NCBI GenBank assembly: GCA_900110395.1
Contig: FODP01000011.1
Span: 62,001 to 126,000 of the forward strand
Direction of reading: 5' to 3'
DNA: 64,000 bases
Origin: Rhodospirillales bacterium URHD0017
Lineage (GTDB): Bacteria; Pseudomonadota; Alphaproteobacteria; Reyranellales; Reyranellaceae
Of this stretch, positions 38,386-46,109 are shown in pieces (the stretch's first letter is position 1; each line of letters opens with the position of its first letter). The position numbers and the translations under genes are program-made. A model generated the notes under the pieces. It saw nothing but the letters and a program-made list of their open reading frames with translations. It ran no database searches and was not told where the DNA came from.

Positions 38386-38482
38386 TGGCGGCTCCGGTCG
38401 GGTCGGGTGTGAAACGGGGTTGGGCGCGCTTGTAGCGGCCTCCTCGCTCAGGTTCAATGACAGCCGGGAGAAACGCTCAGGG

Positions 38483-41400
38483 ATGCTGACGGAACCGACC
38501 GTCCTGGCGCTGTCGCTGGCCTATCTGGGCCTGCTCTTCGCCATTGCCTATTTCGGCGACCGATATGCCCGCGACTGGTCGGCAAGCTCGGTGGCGCCGG
38601 CCGTCTATGGCCTGTCGCTGGCCATCTATTGCACGTCCTGGACCTTTTATGGCGCCGTCGGCCGCGCCGCGACCTCGGGCATCGACTTCATCCTGATCTA
38701 CACCGGCCCCGCCCTGGTCGTCGTCGCGGGCTATCCGATGCTGCGCAAGATGGTGCGGCTGGCCAAGCAGCACAACGTCACCTCGATCGCCGACTTCCTC
38801 GCCTCGCGCTACGGCAAGAGCCGCGCCGTCGGCGTCACCGCCACGCTGTTCGCCACGGTGGGCGTGCTGCCCTACATCGCGCTCCAGCTGCAGGCGGTCT
38901 CCTCCACCTTCCGGTCCATCGCGGCGCCAACGCCGGTGGCGGGCAGCCTGCCTGGTGTGGTCCACACCGACACTTCGCTGATCGTCGCCGCCCTGATGGC
39001 GGTGTTCACCATCCTGTTCGGCGTGCGCAACGTGCAGGCCTCCGAGCAGCACCGCGGCATGATGCTGGCGATCGCCTTCGAATCCGTGGTCAAGCTGCTG
39101 GCGTTGCTCACCGTCGGCCCGTTCGTGCTGTTCGTGCTGTTCAGCGGCCCCGCCGACCTGCTGGCCCAGGTCGAAAGCGTGCCGGCCGTCGCCGACCGCG
39201 TGTTTCGCGAGGGCTCACCGCTCACCTGGGTGGTGACCACGCTCTTGTCGGGCATGGCCTTCCTCTGCCTGCCGCGCCAGTTCCATGTCGCCGTGGTCGA
39301 GCACGGCCATCCGGCGAGTCTGAAGACGGCACGCTGGTTGTTCCCGATCTATCTCGTCCTGATCAACCTGTTCGTCGTGCCGATCGCGGCCGGTGGCCTC
39401 TTGATGCTGGGTTCGCAGACCAGCCCGGACCTCTATGTGCTGCAATTGCCGCTGGCCAACGGCGAGAGCTGGTTGTCGGCCTTCGTCTTCATCGGCGGCC
39501 TGTCGGCGGCGACCTCGATGGTGATCGTGGCCTGCATGGCGCTGTCGGGCATGATCGGCAACGAGCTGGTCATGCCCTACCTGCTGCGCCGGCCCGGTCG
39601 GTGGGGGGCCGGCGTCGCCCAGGACATGGGTCCGCTGGTGGTGTTCGTGCGCCGCGCCGCCGTCGTGCTGATCCTGATGGCGGGCTACGCCTACGAGCGC
39701 ATCATCTCAGGCTACCTGCCGCTCGCCTCGATCGGCATGATCAGCTTCTGCGCCGTCGCCAACTTCGCGCCGGGCGTCGTGCTCGGCCTCTATTGGCGGC
39801 AGGCGCATCGCTACGGCGTGGTCGCGGGCCTGGCCGGCGGCTTCGTCGTCTGGCTCTACGCACTCCTGCTGCCGACGCTGCAACAGACCGCGGGCGGCGG
39901 GCAGGTCGCGCCGCTGAAACCCTACCTGCCGGCGCCGCTCTCCGATCTCGATCCGGTTGGCCAGGGCTTCGTCGTCGGCATCGTCATCAATGCCCTGCTG
40001 CTGGTCGGCGTGTCGCTGCTGGTACGTGCGCGTGGAGCGGATGCCGAGCAGGCCGACGCCTTCGTGCTCGGTGCCGAGCCCGAGCAGCCGCAACGCCAGG
40101 CGCCGGCCGACGCCGCGCGCATCAACGAGCTGCGCGAGCTTCTCGGCCGTTTCGTCGGCTCGGAGCGCGCCATGCGCGCACTGGCCGGCGAGCGGCTGTC
40201 CATCGAGGTGGCGCTAACCCGGGCCGAGCGCGTGCTGTCCGGCACACTGGGCGCGGCCTCCGCCCGCATCATCGTTGCGGCGTTCGGCCGGCGCGGCCGG
40301 CTGCTGCCGCGCAGCGCCCGCGCCCTGATCGACGAGGCGTCCGAGGCCATCCGCTACAACTACGAGATCCTGCGCAACACGCTCGACCATGTCGGCATGG
40401 GCATCGCCGCCTTCGACCGCGACGGCCGGCTGGAGATCTTCAACGACCGCTTCACTGCGCTGCTGGCGCTCGACGACGCGTCGGTCGCGGTCGGCGCCGC
40501 ACCGCACGAGTTCGGCGCGGCGCCCGACGTCGCGGTCCTGCTGCGCCGCCCCGAGACGCCGCAGACCCACGAGATCACCACCCGCGAAGGCCGCGTCATC
40601 GAATTGCGCCTCGATCCGCTGCCCGGCGGCGGCTTCGTCGCCACCTGCAACGACGTGACGGCGCGCGTGCACATCGCCGAAGCCCTGCGCGAAAGTGACC
40701 GCCAGCTTCGCCAGTCGACCGAGACCCTGGAGCAGCGCGTGATCGAGCGCACAGCCGAGCTCGAGGCGAGCCGCGCCGAGGCGGAGGCCGCCAATCTCGG
40801 CAAGACGCGGTTCATTGCCGCCGCAAGCCATGACCTGTTGCAGCCCTTGCACGCCGCGCGCCTGTTCACCGCGGCGATGATCGATCGCGACCCGGGCAAC
40901 GACCTCAGCGGCAAGGTCGACGCCAGCCTGGGCGCGGTGGAATCGCTGCTCGATGCACTGCTCGACATCTCCAAGCTCGACGCCGGCGCCTTCAGGCCGG
41001 AGAAGCGGCCGTTCGCCCTGCAACCGCTGTTCGATTCGCTCGCCACCGCCTTTGCGCCGGTGGCGGCGCGCCGTGGCGTCGAGCTGGTGGTGGCGCCAAC
41101 CGGCGCCTTCGTCTCGACCGATCCGGCCTTCCTGCGTCGCATCCTGCAGAACCTGCTGTCCAATGCGCTGCGCTACGGCAAGGCCGAAGGCCGGCGGGCG
41201 CGCGTGCTGCTGGGCTGCCGCCGCGTCGGCGAGGAGCTGCGCATCGAGGTCAAGGACAACGGTCCGGGCATCGCCGTCGACAAGCAGGCGGTGATCTTCG
41301 ACGAATTCGTGCGCCTGCAGGTCGAGGACGACGGGCCGCGCGAGGAGCGCGGGCTGGGGCTGGGCCTCGCCATTGTCGACCGCATTGCGCGCATGCTCGA

Positions 41401-41917
41401 TCTCAGCATCGAGCTGGCATCGGCGCCGGGGCAGGGCTCGACCTTCTCCGTGACGGTGCCGCGCGTGGCATCCGTCGTCGCGGCGCCGGTCGCCCCGCCG
41501 GCGCCACAGCCCACGCCGTCGGTCGAAGCCGAAAGCTTCGTGCTGTGTATCGACAACGAAGCCCAGGTCCGCGAGGCGATGGCGACATTGCTGACCGGCT
41601 GGGGCTGCCGCGTCGCCACCGCGGCGTCGCACGCCGAGGCGCTGGCGGCGGTGGAGCGCGCGGGGCGACTGCCCGATCTCGTGCTGGCCGACCTTCATCT
41701 CGACAACGGGCCGGACGGGCTCGATGTCGTCGACGCCTTGCGCCAGACCTGGCAGCGGCCGGTGCCGGCCGCGCTGGTCACGGCCGATCGCGATCCGACC
41801 CTTCGCTTGCGCGCGCGCTCGAGGCGCGTCGAGCTGCTGCACAAGCCGGTCAAGCCGGCGGCACTGCGCGCGCTCCTGCGCATGCGCGCGCCTGCTGCTG
41901 GGCGGCTCAGCGCGTGA
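38483..41917 (+). CDS. hybrid sensor histidine kinase with sodium:solute symporter domain (CrbS/MxtR-like)
   Basis: A 1144-residue membrane kinase. Residues 1-510 form an SSS-type permease domain of about 13 helices (YCTSWTFYGAVGRA, ITSIADFLASRYGKS-like block). Then a PAS domain (about 626-732), a coiled coil, HisKA with the phospho-His in AAASHDLLQPLHAARLF (near 782), HATPase (NLLSNALRYGKA; GLGLGLAIVDRIA) and a C-terminal receiver with Asp in VLADLHLDNGPDG (near 1069). The architecture is that of CrbS/MxtR kinases, which with a LuxR-type partner control acetate use. The partner is probably the regulator at 42056-42700. Confidence 0.93.
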   Translation: MLTEPTVLALSLAYLGLLFAIAYFGDRYARDWSASSVAPAVYGLSLAIYCTSWTFYGAVGRAATSGIDFILIYTGPALVVVAGYPMLRKMVRLAKQHNVTSIADFLASRYGKSRAVGVTATLFATVGVLPYIALQLQAVSSTFRSIAAPTPVAGSLPGVVHTDTSLIVAALMAVFTILFGVRNVQASEQHRGMMLAIAFESVVKLLALLTVGPFVLFVLFSGPADLLAQVESVPAVADRVFREGSPLTWVVTTLLSGMAFLCLPRQFHVAVVEHGHPASLKTARWLFPIYLVLINLFVVPIAAGGLLMLGSQTSPDLYVLQLPLANGESWLSAFVFIGGLSAATSMVIVACMALSGMIGNELVMPYLLRRPGRWGAGVAQDMGPLVVFVRRAAVVLILMAGYAYERIISGYLPLASIGMISFCAVANFAPGVVLGLYWRQAHRYGVVAGLAGGFVVWLYALLLPTLQQTAGGGQVAPLKPYLPAPLSDLDPVGQGFVVGIVINALLLVGVSLLVRARGADAEQADAFVLGAEPEQPQRQAPADAARINELRELLGRFVGSERAMRALAGERLSIEVALTRAERVLSGTLGAASARIIVAAFGRRGRLLPRSARALIDEASEAIRYNYEILRNTLDHVGMGIAAFDRDGRLEIFNDRFTALLALDDASVAVGAAPHEFGAAPDVAVLLRRPETPQTHEITTREGRVIELRLDPLPGGGFVATCNDVTARVHIAEALRESDRQLRQSTETLEQRVIERTAELEASRAEAEAANLGKTRFIAAASHDLLQPLHAARLFTAAMIDRDPGNDLSGKVDASLGAVESLLDALLDISKLDAGAFRPEKRPFALQPLFDSLATAFAPVAARRGVELVVAPTGAFVSTDPAFLRRILQNLLSNALRYGKAEGRRARVLLGCRRVGEELRIEVKDNGPGIAVDKQAVIFDEFVRLQVEDDGPREERGLGLGLAIVDRIARMLDLSIELASAPGQGSTFSVTVPRVASVVAAPVAPPAPQPTPSVEAESFVLCIDNEAQVREAMATLLTGWGCRVATAASHAEALAAVERAGRLPDLVLADLHLDNGPDGLDVVDALRQTWQRPVPAALVTADRDPTLRLRARSRRVELLHKPVKPAALRALLRMRAPAAGRLSA

Positions 41918-41956
41918 TGTGCTGGGCGCGCGCCACTCCGGTGGCGCGTCATGCTC

Positions 41957-42019
41957 TTCCGGACCGCGGGCCTCCAGGCCCGCATCATGAATCATGAGCG
42001 GGCCTGGAGGCCCGCGGTC
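41957..42019. repeat. palindromic intergenic repeat, family B copy 5
   Basis: Arms CCGCGGGCCTCCAGGCCCGC and, inverted, GCGGGCCTGGAGGCCCGCGG around ATCATGAATCAT. It lies between the convergent kinase and regulator genes and could terminate both. Confidence 0.85.
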
Positions 42020-42055
42020 AGTAAGACGCGCCACCGGAGCGGCGCGCCCCCAGCC

Positions 42056-42700
42056 CTAAGGCCTGACCGGCTCCGCCGGCGGGATCGTGAGACCGCGCGC
42101 CTCGATCACCGCCTGTGTCCGCGAGCGCACGCCGAGCTTGCGCAGGATCACCGTGACGTGCGCCTTCACCGTGGCCTCGCCGACGCCGAGCTTGTAGGCG
42201 ATCTGCTTGTTCTGGTCGCCCTGGATCATCAGCGCCAGCACGCGCCATTGCTGCGGCGTGAGCTGGGTGACGCGCTGGGCGAAGGAATCGACGGGAACGT
42301 CCTCGGCGGGCGCGAAGATCTCGCCATCCAGCACGGCGCGCACCGTGTTGGCGATCTCTTCCAGCGTGGCCGACTTGTCGATGTAGGCCGAGGCGCCGAA
42401 CTCGTAGGCGCGCCGGATCACGGCCGCTTCCCGCGCCGCCGACACGACGATGATCGGCACGGTCGGATGGTCCGAACGCAGCAGCGCCAGCCCGGTCAGC
42501 CCGTCCATGCCCGGCATGTCCAGATCCAGCAGGAGGGCGTCGGTCTCGGGCTCGCGCTCCAGGGCCGACTGGACCTGCGCCAAGCTGCCGGCCATGGCAA
42601 TCGCCGCGCCGCCGAACGCCTGGCCCAGCGCCGAGGCGAGCGCATCGCGCACCATCGGATGGTCGTCGGCGATCAGGAAGGCGAGCTTTTCTCCGGACAT
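42056..42700 (-). CDS. LuxR/NarL-family response regulator (CrbR-like)
   Basis: A 214-residue regulator. The receiver starts LAFLIADDHPMVRDAL, with phospho-Asp in ALLLDLDMPGMDGL (near residue 55) and the conserved Lys in AYIDKSA. The LuxR helix-turn-helix is LTPQQWRVLALMIQGDQNKQIAYKLGVGEATVKAHV. Start set at 42700; further upstream codons are not receiver-like. It is a tail-to-tail neighbour of the SSS hybrid kinase and diverges from the MHS transporter, a likely target. An inverted-repeat site in the intergenic region could be its binding site. Confidence 0.94.
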   Translation of the reverse strand: MSGEKLAFLIADDHPMVRDALASALGQAFGGAAIAMAGSLAQVQSALEREPETDALLLDLDMPGMDGLTGLALLRSDHPTVPIIVVSAAREAAVIRRAYEFGASAYIDKSATLEEIANTVRAVLDGEIFAPAEDVPVDSFAQRVTQLTPQQWRVLALMIQGDQNKQIAYKLGVGEATVKAHVTVILRKLGVRSRTQAVIEARGLTIPPAEPVRP

Positions 42701-42823
42701 CTGCTGTTGTTCGGTTGCTTGCCGACAGTGACGACCCGCGCCTTGTCCGGTCAAGACCCCACCGTCTTGAGGCTGATGCTGCGCCGCGGCATCAGTCTAT
42801 CGCGACGCACAATGCCATCCACC

Positions 42824-42841
42824 TTGGACGTTGGTCGAATT
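42824..42841 (+). promoter_or_regulatory. putative operator upstream of the MHS transporter, shared with the CaiB-MFS promoter
   Basis: TTGGACGTTGGTCGAATT, with an inverted-repeat core TTGGAC-N4-GTCGAA, 82 bp before the transporter ATG. The identical 18-mer lies in the same orientation 77 bp before the CaiB/BaiF gene at 15575-16699. The 223-bp divergent interval also serves the NarL-type regulator gene. Confidence 0.55.
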
Positions 42842-42923
42842 GCGGGCACGGCGCCCGACACTTTACACCGAGTGCAAGATGGGACGCTTGTAGGCGCCCG
42901 TCATTATTGGGGAGCAAACAAAT

Positions 42924-44549
42924 ATGGCCATGGCAGCAGCGGCCGGCACCGGCCCAATCGTATCGCGGGAGGAGGAGCGTCGCGTCATCTTCGCGTCGTC
43001 CCTCGGCACCGTCTTCGAATGGTACGACTTCTATCTCTACGCCACCCTGGCTCCGTTCTTCGCGGCCCTGTTCTTTCCGCCGGGCAACGAGACCGCGGCG
43101 CTGCTGTCGGCCTTCGCGGCTTACGCGGCGGGCTTCCTGGTCCGCCCGTTCGGCGCCCTGGTGTTCGGCCGCCTGGGCGACCTGGTCGGCCGCAAATACA
43201 CCTTCCTGGTCACCATCCTGTTCATGGGCGCCTCGACCTTCGCGGTCGGCCTGCTGCCGACCTTCTCGGCGGTCGGTTGGCTGGCGCCAGTGCTGATGGT
43301 CTCGCTGCGTCTCATCCAGGGCTTGGCGTTGGGTGGCGAGTACGGCGGTGCCGCGACCTACGTCGCCGAGCATGCGCCGAACGGCCGGCGCGGCTACGCC
43401 ACGAGCTGGATCCAGACCACGGCGACGCTCGGCTTCTTCATGTCGCTCGCGGTCATCGCGATCTGCCGCACCCAGATGGACGCCAAGACGTTCGCCGAGT
43501 GGGGCTGGCGCGTCCCGTTCCTGGTCTCGCTGATCCTGCTGGTGTTCTCGGTCTATATCCGGCTCAAGCTCAACGAATCGCCGCTCTTCACGCAGATGAA
43601 GGCCGAGGGCAAGGGCTCGAAGTCGCCGTTGACCGACAGCTTCTTCCGCTATCCCAACAACCGGCTGGTGTTGCTGGCTCTGCTGGGTGCGACCGCGGGT
43701 CAGGGCGTGGTGTGGTATACGGGGCAGTTCTACGCCCTGTTCTTCCTGCTCATCACGCTGAAGCTCGACTTCCTCGCGGCCTACACGCTGATCGGCATCT
43801 CGCTGCTGATCGGCACGCCGATGTTCATCTTCTTCGGCTGGCTGAGCGACAAGATCGGCCGCCTGAAGATCATCATGGCCGGCTGCCTGATAGCAGCCAT
43901 CACCTACTTTCCTCTGTTCGCGGCATTGACGCACTACGTCAACCCCGACCTCGAGGCCTTCCAGGCCAAGACCAAGATCTCGGTCACGGCCGATCCGGCA
44001 CAGTGCAACTTCCACATCTTCGTCGGTCCGTGGTCGAAGTTCACGGAATGCGACCGCGCCAAGGATGCGCTCACCAAGTCTGGCCTGTCCTTCACCTCGG
44101 TGAACGGTCCGGCTGGCAGCCCGGTGGTGATCGGCATCAACGACAAGAAGCTTGAGGGCTTCGATGCCAAGGAAGGCCTGCCCAAGCTCAACGCTGCCCT
44201 CAAGGAAGCGGGCTTCGTCGCCGGCGCCGACAAGTCGAAGGTCAACTGGTTCATGGCCGAGCTGATCCTCGTGATCTTCCTCGTCTATGTGACCATGGTC
44301 TATGGACCGATCGCGGCCTTCCTGGTCGAGCTCTTCCCGACCAACATCCGCTACACATCGATGTCGCTGCCCTATCACATCGGTAACGGCTGGTTCGGCG
44401 GCATGCTGCCTCTGCTGGCGACCGCGCTGGTCGCCTGGTCGGGCGACATCTACTACGGACTTTGGTACCCGATCGGCATCGCCGTCATGACGCTGATAAT
44501 CGGCACCATCTTCCTGCGAGAAACCAAGGACGTGGACATCACCAAGTAG
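42924..44549 (+). CDS. MFS transporter, metabolite:H+ symporter (MHS) family
   Basis: A 541-residue permease. Family marks: LGTVFEWYDFYLYATLAPFF at the first helix, RPFGALVFGRLGDLVGRKYTF, LRLIQGLALGGEYGGAATYVAEHAP and a closing LFPTNIRYTSMSLPYHIGNG. It has 12 helices like ProP/KgtP but a soluble stretch of about 105 residues (333-440) with two Cys replaces a short loop in the C-terminal half. Likely symports a carboxylate with H+. It is followed by a strong terminator and preceded by the shared operator-like element. Confidence 0.93.
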   Translation: MAMAAAAGTGPIVSREEERRVIFASSLGTVFEWYDFYLYATLAPFFAALFFPPGNETAALLSAFAAYAAGFLVRPFGALVFGRLGDLVGRKYTFLVTILFMGASTFAVGLLPTFSAVGWLAPVLMVSLRLIQGLALGGEYGGAATYVAEHAPNGRRGYATSWIQTTATLGFFMSLAVIAICRTQMDAKTFAEWGWRVPFLVSLILLVFSVYIRLKLNESPLFTQMKAEGKGSKSPLTDSFFRYPNNRLVLLALLGATAGQGVVWYTGQFYALFFLLITLKLDFLAAYTLIGISLLIGTPMFIFFGWLSDKIGRLKIIMAGCLIAAITYFPLFAALTHYVNPDLEAFQAKTKISVTADPAQCNFHIFVGPWSKFTECDRAKDALTKSGLSFTSVNGPAGSPVVIGINDKKLEGFDAKEGLPKLNAALKEAGFVAGADKSKVNWFMAELILVIFLVYVTMVYGPIAAFLVELFPTNIRYTSMSLPYHIGNGWFGGMLPLLATALVAWSGDIYYGLWYPIGIAVMTLIIGTIFLRETKDVDITK

Positions 44550-44572
44550 ATCCACGCACGATACGAGAACTG

Positions 44573-44606
44573 ACCGGCGGCCCCGCAAGGGCCGCCGGTT
44601 TCATTT
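44573..44606 (+). terminator. Rho-independent terminator after the MHS transporter
   Basis: A perfect 11-bp stem ACCGGCGGCCC / GGGCCGCCGGT with a CGCAA loop, followed by TTTCATTTT. It starts 23 bp after the transporter stop codon. Confidence 0.9.
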
Positions 44607-44633
44607 TGGCGATATGTCGCTCCGGGCAAAGCT

Positions 44634-44704
44634 TGTCATCCCCAGCGCAGCGAGGGACCTTCGGCCACAGGAAAGGTCCCTCGGCCTGCGGCCTCGGGAT
44701 GACA
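44634..44704. repeat. palindromic intergenic repeat, family A copy 3
   Basis: Outer arms TGTCATCCCCAGCGCAGCGA and, inverted, CTCGGGATGACA with inner GGGACCTTC / GAAAGGTCCC. It lies between the MHS terminator and the pyrophosphatase start, 18 bp before that ATG. Confidence 0.85.
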
Positions 44705-44722
44705 GCTCGTCAGGACCCCGCC

Positions 44723-45256
44723 ATGAATCTCGACGCCATCGCCATCGGCCACAATCCGCCCGAGGACGTGAACACCGTCATCGAGGTGCCGATCGGCGGC
44801 GAGCCGGTGAAATACGAGATGGACAAGGCGGCCGGCACGCTGGTGGTCGACCGCTTCCTCTACACGCCGATGCGCTATCCCGGGAATTACGGCTTCGTGC
44901 CGCATACGCTCAGCGACGACGGCGATCCGATCGACGTGCTGGTCGCCAATACGCGCCCCATCATTCCCGGTGCGGTCATGAACGTCCGGCCGATCGGCGT
45001 GCTGCGCATGGAGGATGACGGCGGCGGCGACGAGAAGATCATCGCCGTGCCCTCCTCGCGCATCACCCAGCGCTACGTCAACGTGAAGACCCAGGCCGAT
45101 CTGCCCGAGATCACGCGCCACCAGATCGAGCACTTCTTCGTCCACTACAAGGACCTCGAGCCCGGCAAGTGGGTAAAGCTTCTGGGCTGGGGTGACGTCG
45201 CCGAGGCCCACCGCCTCATCGCCGAGGCGATCGAGCGGGCGAAGCGGAAGAAGTAG
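44723..45256 (+). CDS. ppa: inorganic pyrophosphatase, family I
   Basis: A 177-residue soluble enzyme hydrolysing pyrophosphate to drive biosynthetic reactions. Visible: VIEVPIGGEPVKYEMDK (with the Glu/Lys active-site start), YPGNYGFVPHTLSDDGDPIDVLV, which carries the metal-binding Asp cluster, and FFVHYKDLEPGKWVK. Start at 44723 gives the family's normal length; upstream codons derive from a palindromic repeat. Its last 41 bp overlap the 3' end of the opposite MmyB-like regulator gene. Confidence 0.97.
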   Translation: MNLDAIAIGHNPPEDVNTVIEVPIGGEPVKYEMDKAAGTLVVDRFLYTPMRYPGNYGFVPHTLSDDGDPIDVLVANTRPIIPGAVMNVRPIGVLRMEDDGGGDEKIIAVPSSRITQRYVNVKTQADLPEITRHQIEHFFVHYKDLEPGKWVKLLGWGDVAEAHRLIAEAIERAKRKK

Positions 45257-46043
45257 CCCACCGGCGAAAGGTCCGCCGCGTTGGCTCGTCCATCGGGAAG
45301 AAGCTCTCGATGCGCAGTTCCTGGACCGTCACGTCCTGCGGCGTGCCGAGCGTAGCGATGGTCGTGAACAGGCGAAGCGGCACGCCATCTTTCTCGAAGA
45401 GCATCGGCAGTACAGGCCCGTCGACGGCGGGCGGCGTCGCCTGGGCCACTGCCGCCCGCACGCCCTTGTAGCCCAGCAGGCGCCGCAACAAGGCCATGGT
45501 CTGCGCCGTGCCGTCGATCGCGGCATCGGCCTCGACGCTGCGCACGAAGTAGCGCACGACCTCCGCCCAGTTGGTGAGGTGTGGTCTCAGCACGTCCGGT
45601 GCCACCAGGGCGTCGGCGAGATTGATGTTGGCACCCGGCTCGACCGGCCCGACGAGGAACTCGACCAGGGCCACGGCGCCCTTGTTGGCCTGCAGCAGGT
45701 TCCAGCGGCGATCGACGACGACGGCGGGAAAGGGCTCCTGTTGCTTCAGCATGTGGTCAAGGGCGTCCCGCACGGGGGCCAGAGCGGCAGCATCCAGGTT
45801 GGCCTCCGTCCAGGCTGGTGCGAAGCCCGCCGCCAGCAGGAGTTCGTTCGATTGGCGCAGCGGCATGTCGAGCGCCTCGGCAAGGCGCACGACCATGTCG
45901 CGGCTCGGCTTGGTGCGCCCAAGCTCGAGGAAACTGATATGACGTTGCGAACAGGGCGTCGCCATCGCCAGCTGGAACTGGGACAGGCCGCGTCTGTTGC
46001 GCCACCGGGCGAGGCGATTGGGAAAGGAAGACGAGGCTGTCAT
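45216..46043 (-). CDS. XRE-family transcriptional regulator with MmyB-like ligand domain
   Basis: A 275-residue regulator: N-terminal helix-turn-helix (RLARWRNRRGLSQFQLAMATPCSQRHISFLELGRTKPSRDM) followed by a PAS-like MmyB/MLTR C-terminal domain (AVVVDRRWNLLQANKGAVALV, NWAEVVRYFVRSVEADAA, PMLFEKDGVPLRLFTTIATLGTPQDVT) that binds small molecules in its relatives. Divergent from the hydroxyacid dehydrogenase/MFS operon, which it probably controls; an ACTAC-N7-GTAGT palindrome lies right at its start codon. Confidence 0.93.
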   Translation of the reverse strand: MTASSSFPNRLARWRNRRGLSQFQLAMATPCSQRHISFLELGRTKPSRDMVVRLAEALDMPLRQSNELLLAAGFAPAWTEANLDAAALAPVRDALDHMLKQQEPFPAVVVDRRWNLLQANKGAVALVEFLVGPVEPGANINLADALVAPDVLRPHLTNWAEVVRYFVRSVEADAAIDGTAQTMALLRRLLGYKGVRAAVAQATPPAVDGPVLPMLFEKDGVPLRLFTTIATLGTPQDVTVQELRIESFFPMDEPTRRTFRRWATSSASPARSPRR

Positions 46044-46108
46044 GACTACCTGGCATGTAGTTGATCGCTGAGGGCGCGGCCGGGATAGTGCAGCACAAGG
46101 AACTTGTG
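46044..46108 (+). promoter_or_regulatory. divergent control region with palindrome, promoter and SD hairpin
   Basis: ACTAC (46045-46049) and GTAGT (46057-46061) form an inverted repeat 1 bp before the regulator start. Its right arm overlaps TTGATC (46061-46066), which with GATAGT (46084-46089) gives a 17-bp spaced promoter for the dehydrogenase. A perfect CACAAG-GAA-CTTGTG palindrome (46094-46108) contains the AAGGA ribosome site and could hide it in a hairpin. Confidence 0.5.
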
Positions 46109-46109
46109 G

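Noticed and set aside
40214..44588. Very long minus-strand open frames (about 600 codons each) opposite the SSS kinase and the MHS transporter
   Set aside because: They mirror genuine genes with clear domains. Their translations are Arg/His/Ala/Gly-rich without motifs, as expected from antisense frames in GC-rich DNA.
44573..44704. MHS terminator and the adjacent family A repeat as one element
   Set aside because: The terminator stem is complete and followed by T-rich sequence 28 bp before the repeat begins; the repeat has its own arms shared with two other loci.
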